NCBI GenBank assembly: GCA_027307165.1
Contig: DAHUXM010000027.1
Span: 62,001-126,000 of the forward strand
Length of the DNA: 64,000 bases
Direction: 5' to 3'
Source: Gemmatimonadota bacterium
Lineage (GTDB): Bacteria; Gemmatimonadota; Gemmatimonadetes; Gemmatimonadales; Gemmatimonadaceae
A model generated the notes under the pieces. The model ran no database searches. It worked only from the letters and a program-made list of their open reading frames with translations, and was not told the origin of the DNA. This document shows positions 8,806-18,510 of the stretch, piece after piece (the stretch's first letter is position 1; each line of letters begins with the position of its first letter). Both the position numbers and the translations under genes were made by a program.

Positions 8806-11403
8806 ATGTCGCTCATCGCCCGGATCACGACCTGTGCGGCCGTACTGGTGGCCGCCGTTCCAATCGCCACTCGCGCTGGCGCGCAGGGAGTGGCGTCATC
8901 GCAAGGTTATCAGGAACCACCTGAATCCATCCGTCGCATTCTGGATGCGCCACCCGCGGCAACGGGAAGTGTCAGTCCCGACGGCAAGTGGATCGTGATC
9001 GCGGCGCGTGAGCCAGCCGTCACGAGCATTGCCGACATGGCGGAGCCGACGCTGTATCTGGCCGGCCGGCGGTTTCATCCGGTGGCGAGCTATAGAGTGG
9101 ACACCGTGGGAATTCGCTCGATGCGCCTCAAGCCGGTTACGGGGAGCGCGGCAAAGCCGGTTCCGGTGCCGGCCGGTGGACGGATCGCGCAGTACTCCTG
9201 GAGCCCCGATGGTCACATGATCGCGTACACGACCGTCGACAGGTCGCTTGGGATGGCCATCAAGCTGTTTCCAGTATCCACCGCAACGGAGATATCGGTG
9301 TCGGCCGCCGGTCTGCACGGCAAACTCGGCGCGCCGTCATGGTCGAATGACGGAAAGTACGTCGCATTGACGGAAGCAACGCGCAATGGGACCGCGCTCT
9401 GGATGGTGAACGTTGCAACGCACACGGCGAAGCGCATCACGCCATACACAATCAACACAGTTACCGGCGGATGCGACTGGCTGTCCAAGGCATCGCAGCT
9501 GGTTTGTCTCATGAACGTGGCGGGACGTGGAGCGCCACCACGCGACGGGCAGACACCGGCTGGGCCGATAGTACAGGAATCGTACGGGCGCGCAGCACCG
9601 GTGCGCACTATCGAGTATCTGCTCAAGAACCAGCACGACGAAGCGCTGTTCGATTACTACTTCGCCAATCAGATTACCATCGTCACGCCGGACGGTGCGA
9701 GCAGAAATGTCGGCAAACCGGGAATTCACACTCGCGCCGATGCGTCTCCTGACGCTCGGTGGTTGCTCGTGCGCACGGTGCATCGACCCTACTCGTATCA
9801 GGTTGCGCTGAATGACTTTCCGGAGCGCATCGAGGTGTGGTCGCTGGACGGGAGGGTTGCGCGCACCGTCACTGACAGACCGCTTACGGATAATGTTTCC
9901 AGTGCACGCGACGCTGTCGCGGCTGGCATACGCGTTGTGTCGTGGCGGCCGGATGTACCTGCCACCGTGTTTACGGTCGAGGCGCTGGACGGCGGTGATC
10001 CGCGCAAGCAAATGGAAAGACACGACCGCGTGAGTCTCATGTCTGCTCCATTCACGAGTGCGCCACAGCCATTCATGGATCTCGAGATGCGTTATCGCGG
10101 GATCACCTGGATGTATCCCGATCTGGCGCTCGTGAACGAAGGCACGTCGCGTACGGCGAAACTGCGCACGTGGGCGGTGAATCCATCCTCTCCTGCTTCA
10201 GCACGCGTACTGTTCGATCGGAGCTCGGAGGATCGTTACGGTGATCCGGGCAGGTTTGTAATGGTGTACGACGCCGCGAGCGATCGGATGGTGCCGCTTC
10301 GTGGTGCGGACGGTCACACGATGTACCTCACGGGTGATGGTGCGTCGGCTGAGGGCGACCGTCCATTCCTGGATGCGATCGACATGCGGGACGGCAGCAA
10401 GCATCGCATCTGGCAGAACTCGGGCGACCATTACGAATTCGTTGCATCGCTGACGGACCCGGCTGCCAGGACCTTCGTCACCAGGCGCGAGTCACCGACC
10501 GAGCCGCCGAATTTCTTCCGGCGTGAAGTGGGGAGCGATGTTGCCACGAAGCTCACGGAGCTTTCCGATCCGGCACCGGCGTTCGCCGGCGTCACCGGAA
10601 AACTGATCACGTACACGCGAGCGGATGGCGTCAAGCTCTCGGCGACGATGTATCTACCCGCCGGCTACACGCAATCACAGGGCCGGCTTCCCTTCTTCTT
10701 CTGGGCGTATCCGCGCGAGTTTCTCTCGGCCGCGGCCGCTTCGGAAGTGCGCGGATCTCCGTACGAATTCAAACGGCCGTCACTGCCGCGCGATCGCCAA
10801 CTGCTGCTGCTCGCGGCAGGTTATGGAGTTCTGGATGGACCATCGATGCCCATCGTTGCGAAGAACGGCAAGGAACCGAACGACAGTTACGTCGAGCAAC
10901 TCGTGGCCAGCGCGAAGGCGGCGATCGACGCGATAGATTCGATGGGCGTCGGTGATCGCAATCGCGTCGCAGTGGGCGGTCACTCGTATGGTGCATTCAT
11001 GACGGCAAATCTGCTGGCGCATTCGACGCTGTTCCGTGCAGGGGTCGCCGAGAGCGGTGCGTACAACAGGACGCTCACCCCGTTCGGATTCCAGGCGGAG
11101 CCGCGTACGTTCTGGCAGGCGGAAGACATTTACAGTACGATGTCGCCCTTTTATTACGCGGACAAGATCAAGACGCCGATTCTGTTGATTCACGGCGTGA
11201 ATGATGACAACGACGGAACGTTCCCGATCCAGTCGGAGAGAATGTTCGCCGCGATCAAGGGAAACGGCGGCACCGTGCGATACGTGCAGCTGCCACTGGA
11301 GCCACATGGATACACGGCGCGCGAAAGTCTGCGGCATGTGATGTGGGAGACGGTTACGTGGCTGGACAGGTACGTCAAGAATCCTGCGGAAAAGACCAAC
11401 TAG
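8806..11403 (+). CDS. secreted S9-family (prolyl oligopeptidase-like) peptidase
   Basis: ATG 8806 follows a GGGGG ribosome-binding stretch and begins a signal peptide (MSLIARITTCAAVLVAAVPI, cleavage after ATRAGAQ). The first ~600 residues form a beta-propeller with repeated W-S-x-D-G-like blades (SPDGKWIVI, SWSPDGHMI, SWSNDGKY). The C-terminal alpha/beta-hydrolase domain carries nucleophile Ser727 in GGHSYGAFM, Asp800 in IHGVND and His834 in LEPHGY, a complete catalytic triad. At 865 residues it has the size of the large S9 glutamyl-aminopeptidase-like group. It probably degrades peptides in the periplasm. It is followed by a strong terminator and stands alone. Confidence 0.9.
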   Translation: MSLIARITTCAAVLVAAVPIATRAGAQGVASSQGYQEPPESIRRILDAPPAATGSVSPDGKWIVIAAREPAVTSIADMAEPTLYLAGRRFHPVASYRVDTVGIRSMRLKPVTGSAAKPVPVPAGGRIAQYSWSPDGHMIAYTTVDRSLGMAIKLFPVSTATEISVSAAGLHGKLGAPSWSNDGKYVALTEATRNGTALWMVNVATHTAKRITPYTINTVTGGCDWLSKASQLVCLMNVAGRGAPPRDGQTPAGPIVQESYGRAAPVRTIEYLLKNQHDEALFDYYFANQITIVTPDGASRNVGKPGIHTRADASPDARWLLVRTVHRPYSYQVALNDFPERIEVWSLDGRVARTVTDRPLTDNVSSARDAVAAGIRVVSWRPDVPATVFTVEALDGGDPRKQMERHDRVSLMSAPFTSAPQPFMDLEMRYRGITWMYPDLALVNEGTSRTAKLRTWAVNPSSPASARVLFDRSSEDRYGDPGRFVMVYDAASDRMVPLRGADGHTMYLTGDGASAEGDRPFLDAIDMRDGSKHRIWQNSGDHYEFVASLTDPAARTFVTRRESPTEPPNFFRREVGSDVATKLTELSDPAPAFAGVTGKLITYTRADGVKLSATMYLPAGYTQSQGRLPFFFWAYPREFLSAAAASEVRGSPYEFKRPSLPRDRQLLLLAAGYGVLDGPSMPIVAKNGKEPNDSYVEQLVASAKAAIDAIDSMGVGDRNRVAVGGHSYGAFMTANLLAHSTLFRAGVAESGAYNRTLTPFGFQAEPRTFWQAEDIYSTMSPFYYADKIKTPILLIHGVNDDNDGTFPIQSERMFAAIKGNGGTVRYVQLPLEPHGYTARESLRHVMWETVTWLDRYVKNPAEKTN

Positions 11404-11416
11404 CCGTAACTCGAGA

Positions 11417-11460
11417 AATGCGCTCGTTGCGATATCAGTCGGAATCGCAACGAGCGCATT
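11417..11460 (+). terminator. intrinsic terminator after the S9 peptidase
   Basis: A perfect 17-bp inverted repeat (11417-11433 and 11444-11460, loop 11434-11443) starts 14 bp after the stop codon and is followed by CTTCGTTTCT, a weak T-rich tail. Confidence 0.8.
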
Positions 11461-11476
11461 CTTCGTTTCTGCCGCC

Positions 11477-11516
11477 TGTAGGGGATTCCCCTAGCGACTT
11501 TCCAGTTTTCTCCCGA
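11477..11516 (+). promoter_or_regulatory. recurrent tandem operator, copy 1 (palindromic)
   Basis: TGTAGGGGATTCCCCTAG at 11477-11494 contains a 15-bp palindrome (TAGGGGA-T-TCCCCTA, 11479-11493). A second half-site, TTCTCCCGA, begins at 11508, 22 bp after the TTCCC of the first box. The same layout occurs at 19232, 24588, 40030 and 52781. Here it can only serve the multicopper oxidase gene, whose start is about 105 bp downstream. Confidence 0.55.
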
Positions 11517-11582
11517 CTGAACGCTCGAGGGCCAGCTGGTAGGTTGTGGAGAACATCATCCGCAACCTACCGGACGGATACC

Positions 11583-12692
11583 GTGAGCAGATCGAGTATC
11601 GATATCGAAACCATGGAAGACGCTGTTGACGCAGTGGCGTCGCGGCGTGAGTCGCGACGTTCGTTTCTTCGCAACGGCGCGGTTGCCGCGGTTGCTGGAA
11701 CGCTGCTGAGCGCATGCAAGCCGGTCGCCGCGTCCGAGCGCGCGCCGAAGACAGTGGCGAAGGCGACTCCGCCAGTATCACCTCCAGTCGCGTTCGGTGT
11801 CGACGATGTGAGTGCTGCGTCGATCGCCGCTGCCGACGAGATGGACAGGATGCACGAGGCCGGCATCAAGGCGTTCCCGGCCGCGAGCAAGGGGAGAGGG
11901 AATCAGCTCCTCGCACCACGCATCGAGCGCGGGGTGAAGGTGTTCGACCTCACTGCAAGGAGAATGCAGTGGGAAACCGAGCCGGGAAAGGTTACGGAGG
12001 CGTGGGCTTACAACGGAATGGTTCCTGGTCCGATGATGCGCGTTCGTGCAGGAGACCGCGTCAGGGTCAACATCAAGAACGAATTGCCGGAGTCCACATC
12101 GATCCACTTTCACGGTGTGGAGCTCGCAAATTCCCAGGATGGAGTGCCGTTCATAACGCAGCCTCCCATCAAGCCAGGGCAGAGTTACACGTACGAGTTC
12201 GTACCGCCGAATCACGGCTCGCACATGTATCACTCGCACCACAACTCAACCAAACAGGTCAGCCTCGGCCTGCTCGGGGCATTCATCGTGGAGCCCAGGG
12301 ACAGCTCGGAAGAGCCACATGCGGACGTCGATCACGTACTGATTCTGAACGACGGGCTGAACGGCTTTACCATCAACGGCAAGGGGTTTCCGGCTACCGA
12401 GCCGATCGTCGCCAAGTTGGGGCAGACGGTGCGGATCCGCTTCATGAACGAGGGGATGATGATCCACCCGATGCACCTGCATGGCATGCACATGACGGTG
12501 ATAGCCAAGGACGGGTGGGCCCAGCCGCAGCCGTGGAAATGCGACACCCTCAACGTGGCTCCTGGCGAGCGGTGGGACGTGCTGGTGAAGTGCAACAACC
12601 CCGGCACCTGGGCGTTCCACTGTCACATTCTGCCTCACGCGGAGTCGGAGCACGGAATGTTCGGAATGGTGACCGCGCTGATTGTGAAGTAG
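11583..12692 (+). CDS. Tat-exported two-domain multicopper oxidase lipoprotein
   Basis: GTG 11583 (ATG 11613 is possible) starts a 369-residue protein. The twin-arginine motif RRSFLRN (residues 25-31) and lipobox LLSAC (Cys45) predict Tat export and lipid anchoring. Two cupredoxin domains follow. All four laccase-type copper motifs are present: IHFHGVE, HMYHSHH, HPMHLHG and HCHILPHAESEHGM. The motifs fit a trinuclear cluster plus a C-terminal type 1 site, so this is a two-domain laccase/copper oxidase, not NirK. It may oxidise Cu(I), organic reductants or reduced nitrogen species; the substrate cannot be read. The operator at 11477 suggests coregulation with the nos region. Confidence 0.85.
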   Translation: MSRSSIDIETMEDAVDAVASRRESRRSFLRNGAVAAVAGTLLSACKPVAASERAPKTVAKATPPVSPPVAFGVDDVSAASIAAADEMDRMHEAGIKAFPAASKGRGNQLLAPRIERGVKVFDLTARRMQWETEPGKVTEAWAYNGMVPGPMMRVRAGDRVRVNIKNELPESTSIHFHGVELANSQDGVPFITQPPIKPGQSYTYEFVPPNHGSHMYHSHHNSTKQVSLGLLGAFIVEPRDSSEEPHADVDHVLILNDGLNGFTINGKGFPATEPIVAKLGQTVRIRFMNEGMMIHPMHLHGMHMTVIAKDGWAQPQPWKCDTLNVAPGERWDVLVKCNNPGTWAFHCHILPHAESEHGMFGMVTALIVK

Positions 12693-12749
12693 CTGGCGAA
12701 AGGCGATTGGCCGGTAGTCATCTTCGTTGGTCGTGGTAGCTTTATAGCC

Positions 12750-14273
12750 ATGACGAACGACAGTCAGGCCAGCGGGGACGGTAACCCTCCAGCCATGCCG
12801 GCCCCACCGTCCGGGTCACCACCGCGGCCACCGTCGGCCGGCATGTACGAAAGGATCGTGGAGGTCGCGGCGGATGCAATCGTGACGATCAACGAGGCAC
12901 AGGAGATAGTGCACTTCAATCGCGGCGCGGAGCAGATATTCGGATATCGGAGGGACGAGGTGTTGGGCGCCAACCTGAACACTCTGTTGCCGCCACAATT
13001 CCGCGCGACCCATGCCGCATACGTAGTCGCATTCGGCGAATCCACTGAGACGGCCAGACTCATGGGGCATCGCCGTGAAGTGTTCGGCCTCAGGAAGGAC
13101 GGAACGGAGTTTCCAGCCGAAGCATCGATTCTCAAGCTGGATGCGCCGGATGGGCGCCGGCTGTATACCGCTCTGGTGCGCGACGTGACCGATCGCAGGC
13201 AGATGGAAGCGCACCAGCGGTTTCTCGCGGACGTCGGCATCGCGCTCAGTCGCTCGCTCGACTACGAGGCAACGATCGCATCCGTGGTGCGCCTGCCCGT
13301 GCCGATGCTTGCAGATGCCTGCATCATCGAAGTGATCGACGAGTCGGGAGAGCTGCATCGGGCGACGCACGGGAGCGCCGAGTTGTTGAGCGGAGCGGCA
13401 TCTTCCGATGTAACAAGGCAGGAATTACCACTCATCGCGCGCGACCAGCCGGTGGGCGTGTTGACATTCCTGAAAGCCGGCCCTTCGCGCGGCAGAGACC
13501 GGTCTGACGCGATCATCGCGGGCAATTTTGCCGCGCGTGCAGCGCTCGCGATCGACAACGCACGACTGTATCAGCATGCGCAGCGCGCAACCGCCGCCAG
13601 GGACGAGATACTGGGAGTCGTATCACACGACCTCAGGAATCCACTGAGCGCGATCGCGATGTGCTCGCGAGTGCTCGTGGACACGCCGCCTTCCGATCCT
13701 GTAGCGTGCCGCGACCTGGCGAGGACCATACACGAATCGACGACGTGGATGTCGCGCATGATTCAGGATCTGCTCGATGTGTCCGCGATTGAAGCGGGAG
13801 TCCTGTCCGTAATCCGCGACAGCGAGGACATCGGCCAGATCGTGATGCGGGCTGCGGGCCTCTTCACGCGGAGAGCGGCCGACAGCGGCGTCGCACTTGA
13901 AGTCACGCTGGAGGAACCGCTGGCGCAAGTGTCCGTAGACGCCGAGCGAATGGCACAGGCGATAGCGAATCTCATAGGCAACGCGGTGAAATTCACCCCC
14001 TCGGGCGGACGTGTCTCAGTCGATGCGTACGCGCAGGGCGGAGTCATCGATGTTGTCGTGGCGGACACGGGACGCGGAATCGCCGAAACGGACATCCCGT
14101 TCATTTTCGATCGATTCTGGCATACGCGCGGCTCCGCTGCGGGAACGGGGTTGGGGTTGGCGATCGCGAAGGGGATCGTCGAGGCACATGGTGGAACCAT
14201 TGCTGTTGCAAGCAGGATCGGAGAAGGCAGTCGTTTCACGATCAGTCTGCCGCAAAAGGGTGCTACTGATTGA
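12750..14273 (+). CDS. PAS-GAF sensor histidine kinase, cytoplasmic, orphan
   Basis: Encodes 507 residues without membrane segments. A Pro-rich start is followed by a PAS domain (about 30-150, with the typical HFNRGAEQIFGY and DGTEFPAEAS), a GAF-like sensor (about 160-275), a HisKA domain with phospho-acceptor His293 in VSHDLRNPLS, and an HATPase with N box LIGNAVKFTP, G1 VADTGRGI, F box FDRFW and G2 GTGLGLAIAKG. No response regulator is adjacent or elsewhere in the window, so the partner is unknown. It lies between a multicopper oxidase and a PPOX-fold gene, so redox or oxygen sensing through the PAS or GAF domain is plausible but unproven. Confidence 0.88.
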   Translation: MTNDSQASGDGNPPAMPAPPSGSPPRPPSAGMYERIVEVAADAIVTINEAQEIVHFNRGAEQIFGYRRDEVLGANLNTLLPPQFRATHAAYVVAFGESTETARLMGHRREVFGLRKDGTEFPAEASILKLDAPDGRRLYTALVRDVTDRRQMEAHQRFLADVGIALSRSLDYEATIASVVRLPVPMLADACIIEVIDESGELHRATHGSAELLSGAASSDVTRQELPLIARDQPVGVLTFLKAGPSRGRDRSDAIIAGNFAARAALAIDNARLYQHAQRATAARDEILGVVSHDLRNPLSAIAMCSRVLVDTPPSDPVACRDLARTIHESTTWMSRMIQDLLDVSAIEAGVLSVIRDSEDIGQIVMRAAGLFTRRAADSGVALEVTLEEPLAQVSVDAERMAQAIANLIGNAVKFTPSGGRVSVDAYAQGGVIDVVVADTGRGIAETDIPFIFDRFWHTRGSAAGTGLGLAIAKGIVEAHGGTIAVASRIGEGSRFTISLPQKGATD

Positions 14274-14329
14274 CCGAGACGAAAGTTGCAGGGTATCCAG
14301 TACAAACTCACCAGCAACAGGAGATTGCC

Positions 14330-14815
14330 ATGAAGCACCAGCCGGATTCCGGGAGCGATAGCGGAGCGCCGGACACAGGCGTTCCCCGGTTTCGCGAGCT
14401 TGACCGCGGTGAGATAGAGGAGATTCTTGCTCGCAACAACGTCGGGAGACTTGCATTCTCGCTGCACGATCGCGTGGACATAGAGCCGATCAACTATGTG
14501 TTTGATGCCGGCTGGATATTCGGTCGCACGAGTCACGGTACGAAACTCGCGACGATCGCGCACCACCCCTGGGTTGCGTTCGAGGTGGACGAGGTCCACG
14601 GCCTCTTCCATTGGGCGAGTGTGGTGGTCAAGGGTGCATTCTATCTCATAGATGCGGACACATCGATACGACAGGATCCGGCGTTCAATCGTGGCGTCGA
14701 GTTGCTTCGGGCGCTCATACCTCAGACGCTGACGGCCAACGATCCAACGCCGTTCCGCAATTCGGTGTTTCGCATTCACCTTGACGAGGTGACGGGCCGC
14801 GCGGCGAATGGGTAG
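14330..14815 (+). CDS. pyridoxamine 5'-phosphate oxidase-fold flavoprotein (NimA-like)
   Basis: ATG 14330 follows AGGAG with 7-nt spacing; the open frame starts earlier but inside the kinase gene. The 161-residue product has FRELDRGEIEEILARNNVGRLAFS, then INYVFDAGWIFGRTSHGTKL and HHPWVAFEVDEV, which fit the split-barrel PPOX/NimA group. These bind FMN, F420 or heme and often act on nitro compounds or as redox-linked stress proteins. It follows the kinase stop by 57 bp and may be cotranscribed with it. Cofactor and substrate are not determinable. Confidence 0.75.
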   Translation: MKHQPDSGSDSGAPDTGVPRFRELDRGEIEEILARNNVGRLAFSLHDRVDIEPINYVFDAGWIFGRTSHGTKLATIAHHPWVAFEVDEVHGLFHWASVVVKGAFYLIDADTSIRQDPAFNRGVELLRALIPQTLTANDPTPFRNSVFRIHLDEVTGRAANG

Positions 14816-14851
14816 CGCTTTCCAGCATCGCAGCGAAGGCAGAGTATCCGG

Positions 14852-16558
14852 GTGTTAGTTCCAAAGCTCGTTACCACACTCAAGACGTACGATCGCGATC
14901 AATTCCTTGGCGATCTTACAGCGGGAGTGATCGTCGGGGTCGTTGCACTCCCGCTCGCCATAGCATTCGCAATTGCGAGCGGTGTTCCGCCGGGTCGCGG
15001 TCTGTGGACCGCGATCGTGGCTGGCTTCATAATCTCTGCACTCGGCGGCTCGCGCGTTCAGATCGGTGGCCCGACCGGTGCGTTCGTGGTCATCGTTTAC
15101 GGCATCGTCCAGAAATACGGGATCGACGGCCTCACCGTAGCGACGCTCATGGCGGGTGCGATACTCGTCGTCATGGGGCTGGCGAAGCTCGGCTCCGCGA
15201 TCAAGTTCATTCCGCGGCCCGTTGTGACGGGTTTCACCAGCGGGATCGCGGTGATCATTTTCTCCGGAGAGATAAAGGATTTCTTCGGACTTTCGATGGG
15301 TGCTGTTCCGTCGGCGTTCATCGCGAAGTGGCAGGCGTTCGCTGCGCACGCGGGAGGGATCACTCCGGCTGCGCTCGGTGTGTCCGTTGCATCGATGGCG
15401 ATAATTCTGTTGTGGCCACGTGTGAACCGGCGCATCCCGGGACCGTTCGTTGCCCTGATCGTGATGACAGCGGCAGCACAGTTGCTGCACCTTCCGGTCG
15501 AGACGATCGGTTCCAGATTTGGCACGATTGCGGCCTCAGTACCTCATCCGGCGGTACCGCACCTGTCGCTTGCCCAGATATCCGCGGTCGTCGGTCCCGC
15601 GTTCACGATCGCATTTCTCGCGGCTGTTGAATCATTGCTGTCCGCCGTTGTTGCAGATGGAATGATCGGCAGCAGACATCGCTCGAACATGGAGCTCGTC
15701 GCGCAGGGCGTGGCCAATCTTGCAGCGCCCTTGTTCGGCGGTATTCCAGCAACGGGTGCCATCGCGCGCACGGCGACGAACATCAAGAACGGTGGACGCA
15801 CTCCGGTCGCTGGAATGGTGCATGCGCTGACGCTGCTGGTCATCACGGTGTTCGTGGGACAGTGGGCGGCACTCATTCCACTCTCTGTACTCGCTGCGAT
15901 TCTCGTCGTGGTCGCGTACCACATGAGTGAGTGGCGAACGTTTCTCACGGAGCTGCGCTCTCCCAAGAGCGACGTGGCAGTTCTGCTGACGACATTTCTG
16001 CTGACACTGCTGGTCGACCTGACAGTTGGCATTGGTGTCGGCATGGTGCTGGCAGCGTTCCTGTTCATTCGCCGCATGGCTGAGGTGACGCAGATCAGCT
16101 CCGTTGCAGACGAGTCCGACGAGGATGCGCATGCCGGCGATCCGTACGAGACGGATCCGAACGCAATGCATCGGAGGTCGGTACCGAAGGGCGTCGAAGT
16201 CTTCGAGATCAACGGACCCTTCTTCTTCGGCGCCGCCGAATCATTCAGGGATACGATTGGACAGGTGGCTCGCAAGCCGCGCGTTCTCATAATTCGCATG
16301 CGCTACGTGCCGGCGCTCGATTCCACGGGTATGTACACGCTGAGTGAGCTGGCGCGGCGCTCCAGGAAGGATGGCACCACGGTTCTCCTTTCCGACGTGC
16401 ACATGCAACCGATGGTCGCACTCACCGGATCGCCGGCACTCACGGAGATCGGGAAGGAGAATCTGTTCGACAACATCGACGCTGCACTGGCCCGGGCCCG
16501 CGAGCTGATCGGTGTCCCTGTGGTGGAGAGTGCGTCAGGGGCTGGCGGTGAGCGCTAG
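14852..16558 (+). CDS. SulP-family anion transporter with STAS domain
   Basis: Encodes 568 residues from GTG 14852. About 11-14 transmembrane helices are followed by a STAS domain from about residue 440. The N-terminal DLTAGVIVGVVALPLAIAFA and the GGPTGAFVVIVYGIV segment are hallmarks of SulP permeases; the STAS part contains RMRYVPALDSTGMYTL with the conserved D-S-T-G. Substrates in the family include sulfate, bicarbonate and dicarboxylates; none can be assigned here. It overlaps the convergent decarboxylase gene by 4 bp and lies 36 bp after the PPOX-fold gene. Confidence 0.9.
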   Translation: MLVPKLVTTLKTYDRDQFLGDLTAGVIVGVVALPLAIAFAIASGVPPGRGLWTAIVAGFIISALGGSRVQIGGPTGAFVVIVYGIVQKYGIDGLTVATLMAGAILVVMGLAKLGSAIKFIPRPVVTGFTSGIAVIIFSGEIKDFFGLSMGAVPSAFIAKWQAFAAHAGGITPAALGVSVASMAIILLWPRVNRRIPGPFVALIVMTAAAQLLHLPVETIGSRFGTIAASVPHPAVPHLSLAQISAVVGPAFTIAFLAAVESLLSAVVADGMIGSRHRSNMELVAQGVANLAAPLFGGIPATGAIARTATNIKNGGRTPVAGMVHALTLLVITVFVGQWAALIPLSVLAAILVVVAYHMSEWRTFLTELRSPKSDVAVLLTTFLLTLLVDLTVGIGVGMVLAAFLFIRRMAEVTQISSVADESDEDAHAGDPYETDPNAMHRRSVPKGVEVFEINGPFFFGAAESFRDTIGQVARKPRVLIIRMRYVPALDSTGMYTLSELARRSRKDGTTVLLSDVHMQPMVALTGSPALTEIGKENLFDNIDAALARARELIGVPVVESASGAGGER

Positions 16559-18510
16559 CCGAGCGCGGCGTCGCACGCGTGCCGCAGAGCAGTGATGAAG
16601 CCGGCGATGTGATCCGGGGCAGGTGGAGGCGCCGCGAGAAACGGGTCCATTACTGTGGACCGAAGGACGACGAGTCCATCGCTGCCAGCGCGCTTCCAGT
16701 CATCTTCGGTGCAGACGCCGAGTTCGTGGAGCAACGTCGCGATCGCTCCATCGTACATGGGTGTCTGGAATCGTGTCCGAGATATGATGTATTCCGGCGT
16801 CGCGCCCGCGACCTCCAGACTCATCAGCGAGTAGATGCGCTCGTTGAACGCATTCACGGCGTCGAGAGTGGTGAGTGACGGATGATGAACCAGGTAGCAG
16901 ATGATGTTGACGTCCGGTCGCGGTAGAAGCACAACCCGGAATGGCGCAAGATCGGCCGTGTACAATCCGTCGTAAAGACGGCGCGCACCGGCGGCAGTCT
17001 GTTCGATGAGATGACCATAGCCAGTTTCATTCAGCGGGAGAACCTTGTGGCTCAACCACACCGCCGCCGCTGCCGCGCCGGGTTTCGATCCCTCGAAGAT
17101 GAAGCGTCCGAGGTAGAGATCCTCGGCGGAGTCTAGTCCTGCCGTCGGTGCGAGGTAGGGCGGGTCGGTGGCGACGAGCTCTCGCGCGCGTCGCTCCTTC
17201 AGCAGAAATGCTCCTGCCGGATAAGGCACGTAACCCAGCTTGTGCGGATCGATCGTCACGGAGTCCGCCTCGCCCAGTGCGGTCATTGCGCGAACCCACA
17301 GCTCGCTCGGCCAGTCGCAGCCTGACGATGCCCGGATGTCGGCAGCCGAGCGCCGGTTGCCGTCCGCGCTCCATGTCACCGCGGCCGCGTAACCACCGAA
17401 GCACGCGTCGGAATGTACATGAAAAGTGACACCGAGCTCTGTCGCGGCGCGCGCACGTACAGCGAGAACTTCGTCGAGCTGATCGACAGCGGATTCTTCA
17501 GTCGTTCCGCAAACTGTTATGCATGCCATGATCGGGACGCGTCGCTTGCTGAGAGAGCGAACAGTGTCCCATAGTGCCGCTGTATCGAGGCGAAAGTGGT
17601 TGTCGACCGGAATACGGACAATCTGATTGGACCCGATCCCCAGTGCACGGATGATCTTCTCCCATGAATAGTGCGCAGTGGATGCAACTAGGATGACGCT
17701 GGCGGGCAGCGGATCGCCATAATCCAGTGCGAGGCGACGTCCGTAGTCCTGGTAGCCGACAGTGGAGAGTGAATGGTTTGCGAGTGCCAAGGTCACGCGT
17801 TCGTGGGATTCCGATCTCCAGAGAGCGTCCCACAGCTCGAGCGAGTCCGTTGTGCGGATGTTGAGCAGCTGTTGGAGCGAGAGCGACTCGAGCGGCGCAG
17901 TCGTACCATCGGGCAGTGCAACGGTGAGATCGACGTGGAGATCGCGTGCCGCTCCAGCTGCAGCGAGTGGAAGATAGAACACGTTTCGGGCGATCCACAG
18001 AGCCTCGAAATTCGCTACCGTTCCGCCGGAAGTGAGATGTCCCCACGAGTGGGCCGGATCGTATCCGATCATCCCTGCCAGCTGTGCTGCGACTTCCAGC
18101 TCCAGGCGCGAGGTGACCGGAGACGCCTCGACGGAAACGTTGTTCGGGTTGTAGAGCATGGTTGCGAAAAAGCCAACCTGCGCGGCGATTGTCTGCTCCG
18201 ACAGCATGTGCGCGCGGTATCGCCCGCTGAAGAAGGGGACTCCTCGTTTGAGCTCTGCGAGCAGACCCATCAACTCCTGCGTCAGCGTCGATACAGCGTT
18301 CTCGTACCCTGGCTTGCGCTTGTCGGTCTCGCGAATTGTGAAGCCATCTTCCGGGTGATAGTTGCGCCGCCAGAATACATGATCGCGCAGCGCCTCGACG
18401 ATCACGCGCTCCAGCAGGTCGGCGTTCTCGGCGCGAGGGCCCAGGAACCATGCGCGAAGCGCGTCATGGGATTCCGACGAATTCGGTGAAGGAGTGTCAG
18501 CCGCCGTCAT
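16555..18510 (-). CDS. group II PLP-dependent decarboxylase, tyrosine-decarboxylase-like
   Basis: ATG 18510 overlaps the HlyIII stop (ATGA), so I chose it over the much longer open frame. The 651-residue protein has HLTSGGTVANFEALW (PLP phosphate-binding region), TAHYSWEKIIRALGIGSN, HVHSDACFGGYA (PLP-ring Asp) and the Schiff-base lysine in TIDPHKLGYVPYPAG. Order and length resemble bacterial tyrosine decarboxylases (about 620 residues) more than glutamate decarboxylases. The expected reaction is amino acid to amine plus CO2, consuming a proton; the substrate is inferred. It is coupled to the HlyIII gene, and both could be driven by the operator at 19232. Confidence 0.82.
   Translation of the reverse strand: MTAADTPSPNSSESHDALRAWFLGPRAENADLLERVIVEALRDHVFWRRNYHPEDGFTIRETDKRKPGYENAVSTLTQELMGLLAELKRGVPFFSGRYRAHMLSEQTIAAQVGFFATMLYNPNNVSVEASPVTSRLELEVAAQLAGMIGYDPAHSWGHLTSGGTVANFEALWIARNVFYLPLAAAGAARDLHVDLTVALPDGTTAPLESLSLQQLLNIRTTDSLELWDALWRSESHERVTLALANHSLSTVGYQDYGRRLALDYGDPLPASVILVASTAHYSWEKIIRALGIGSNQIVRIPVDNHFRLDTAALWDTVRSLSKRRVPIMACITVCGTTEESAVDQLDEVLAVRARAATELGVTFHVHSDACFGGYAAAVTWSADGNRRSAADIRASSGCDWPSELWVRAMTALGEADSVTIDPHKLGYVPYPAGAFLLKERRARELVATDPPYLAPTAGLDSAEDLYLGRFIFEGSKPGAAAAAVWLSHKVLPLNETGYGHLIEQTAAGARRLYDGLYTADLAPFRVVLLPRPDVNIICYLVHHPSLTTLDAVNAFNERIYSLMSLEVAGATPEYIISRTRFQTPMYDGAIATLLHELGVCTEDDWKRAGSDGLVVLRSTVMDPFLAAPPPAPDHIAGFITALRHACDAALG

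Noticed and set aside
11583-12692. Copper nitrite reductase NirK
   Set aside because: The C-terminal motif HCHILPHAESEHGM and the H-x-H pairs are laccase-type trinuclear-cluster motifs; the NirK type 1 Cys-His spacing is absent.
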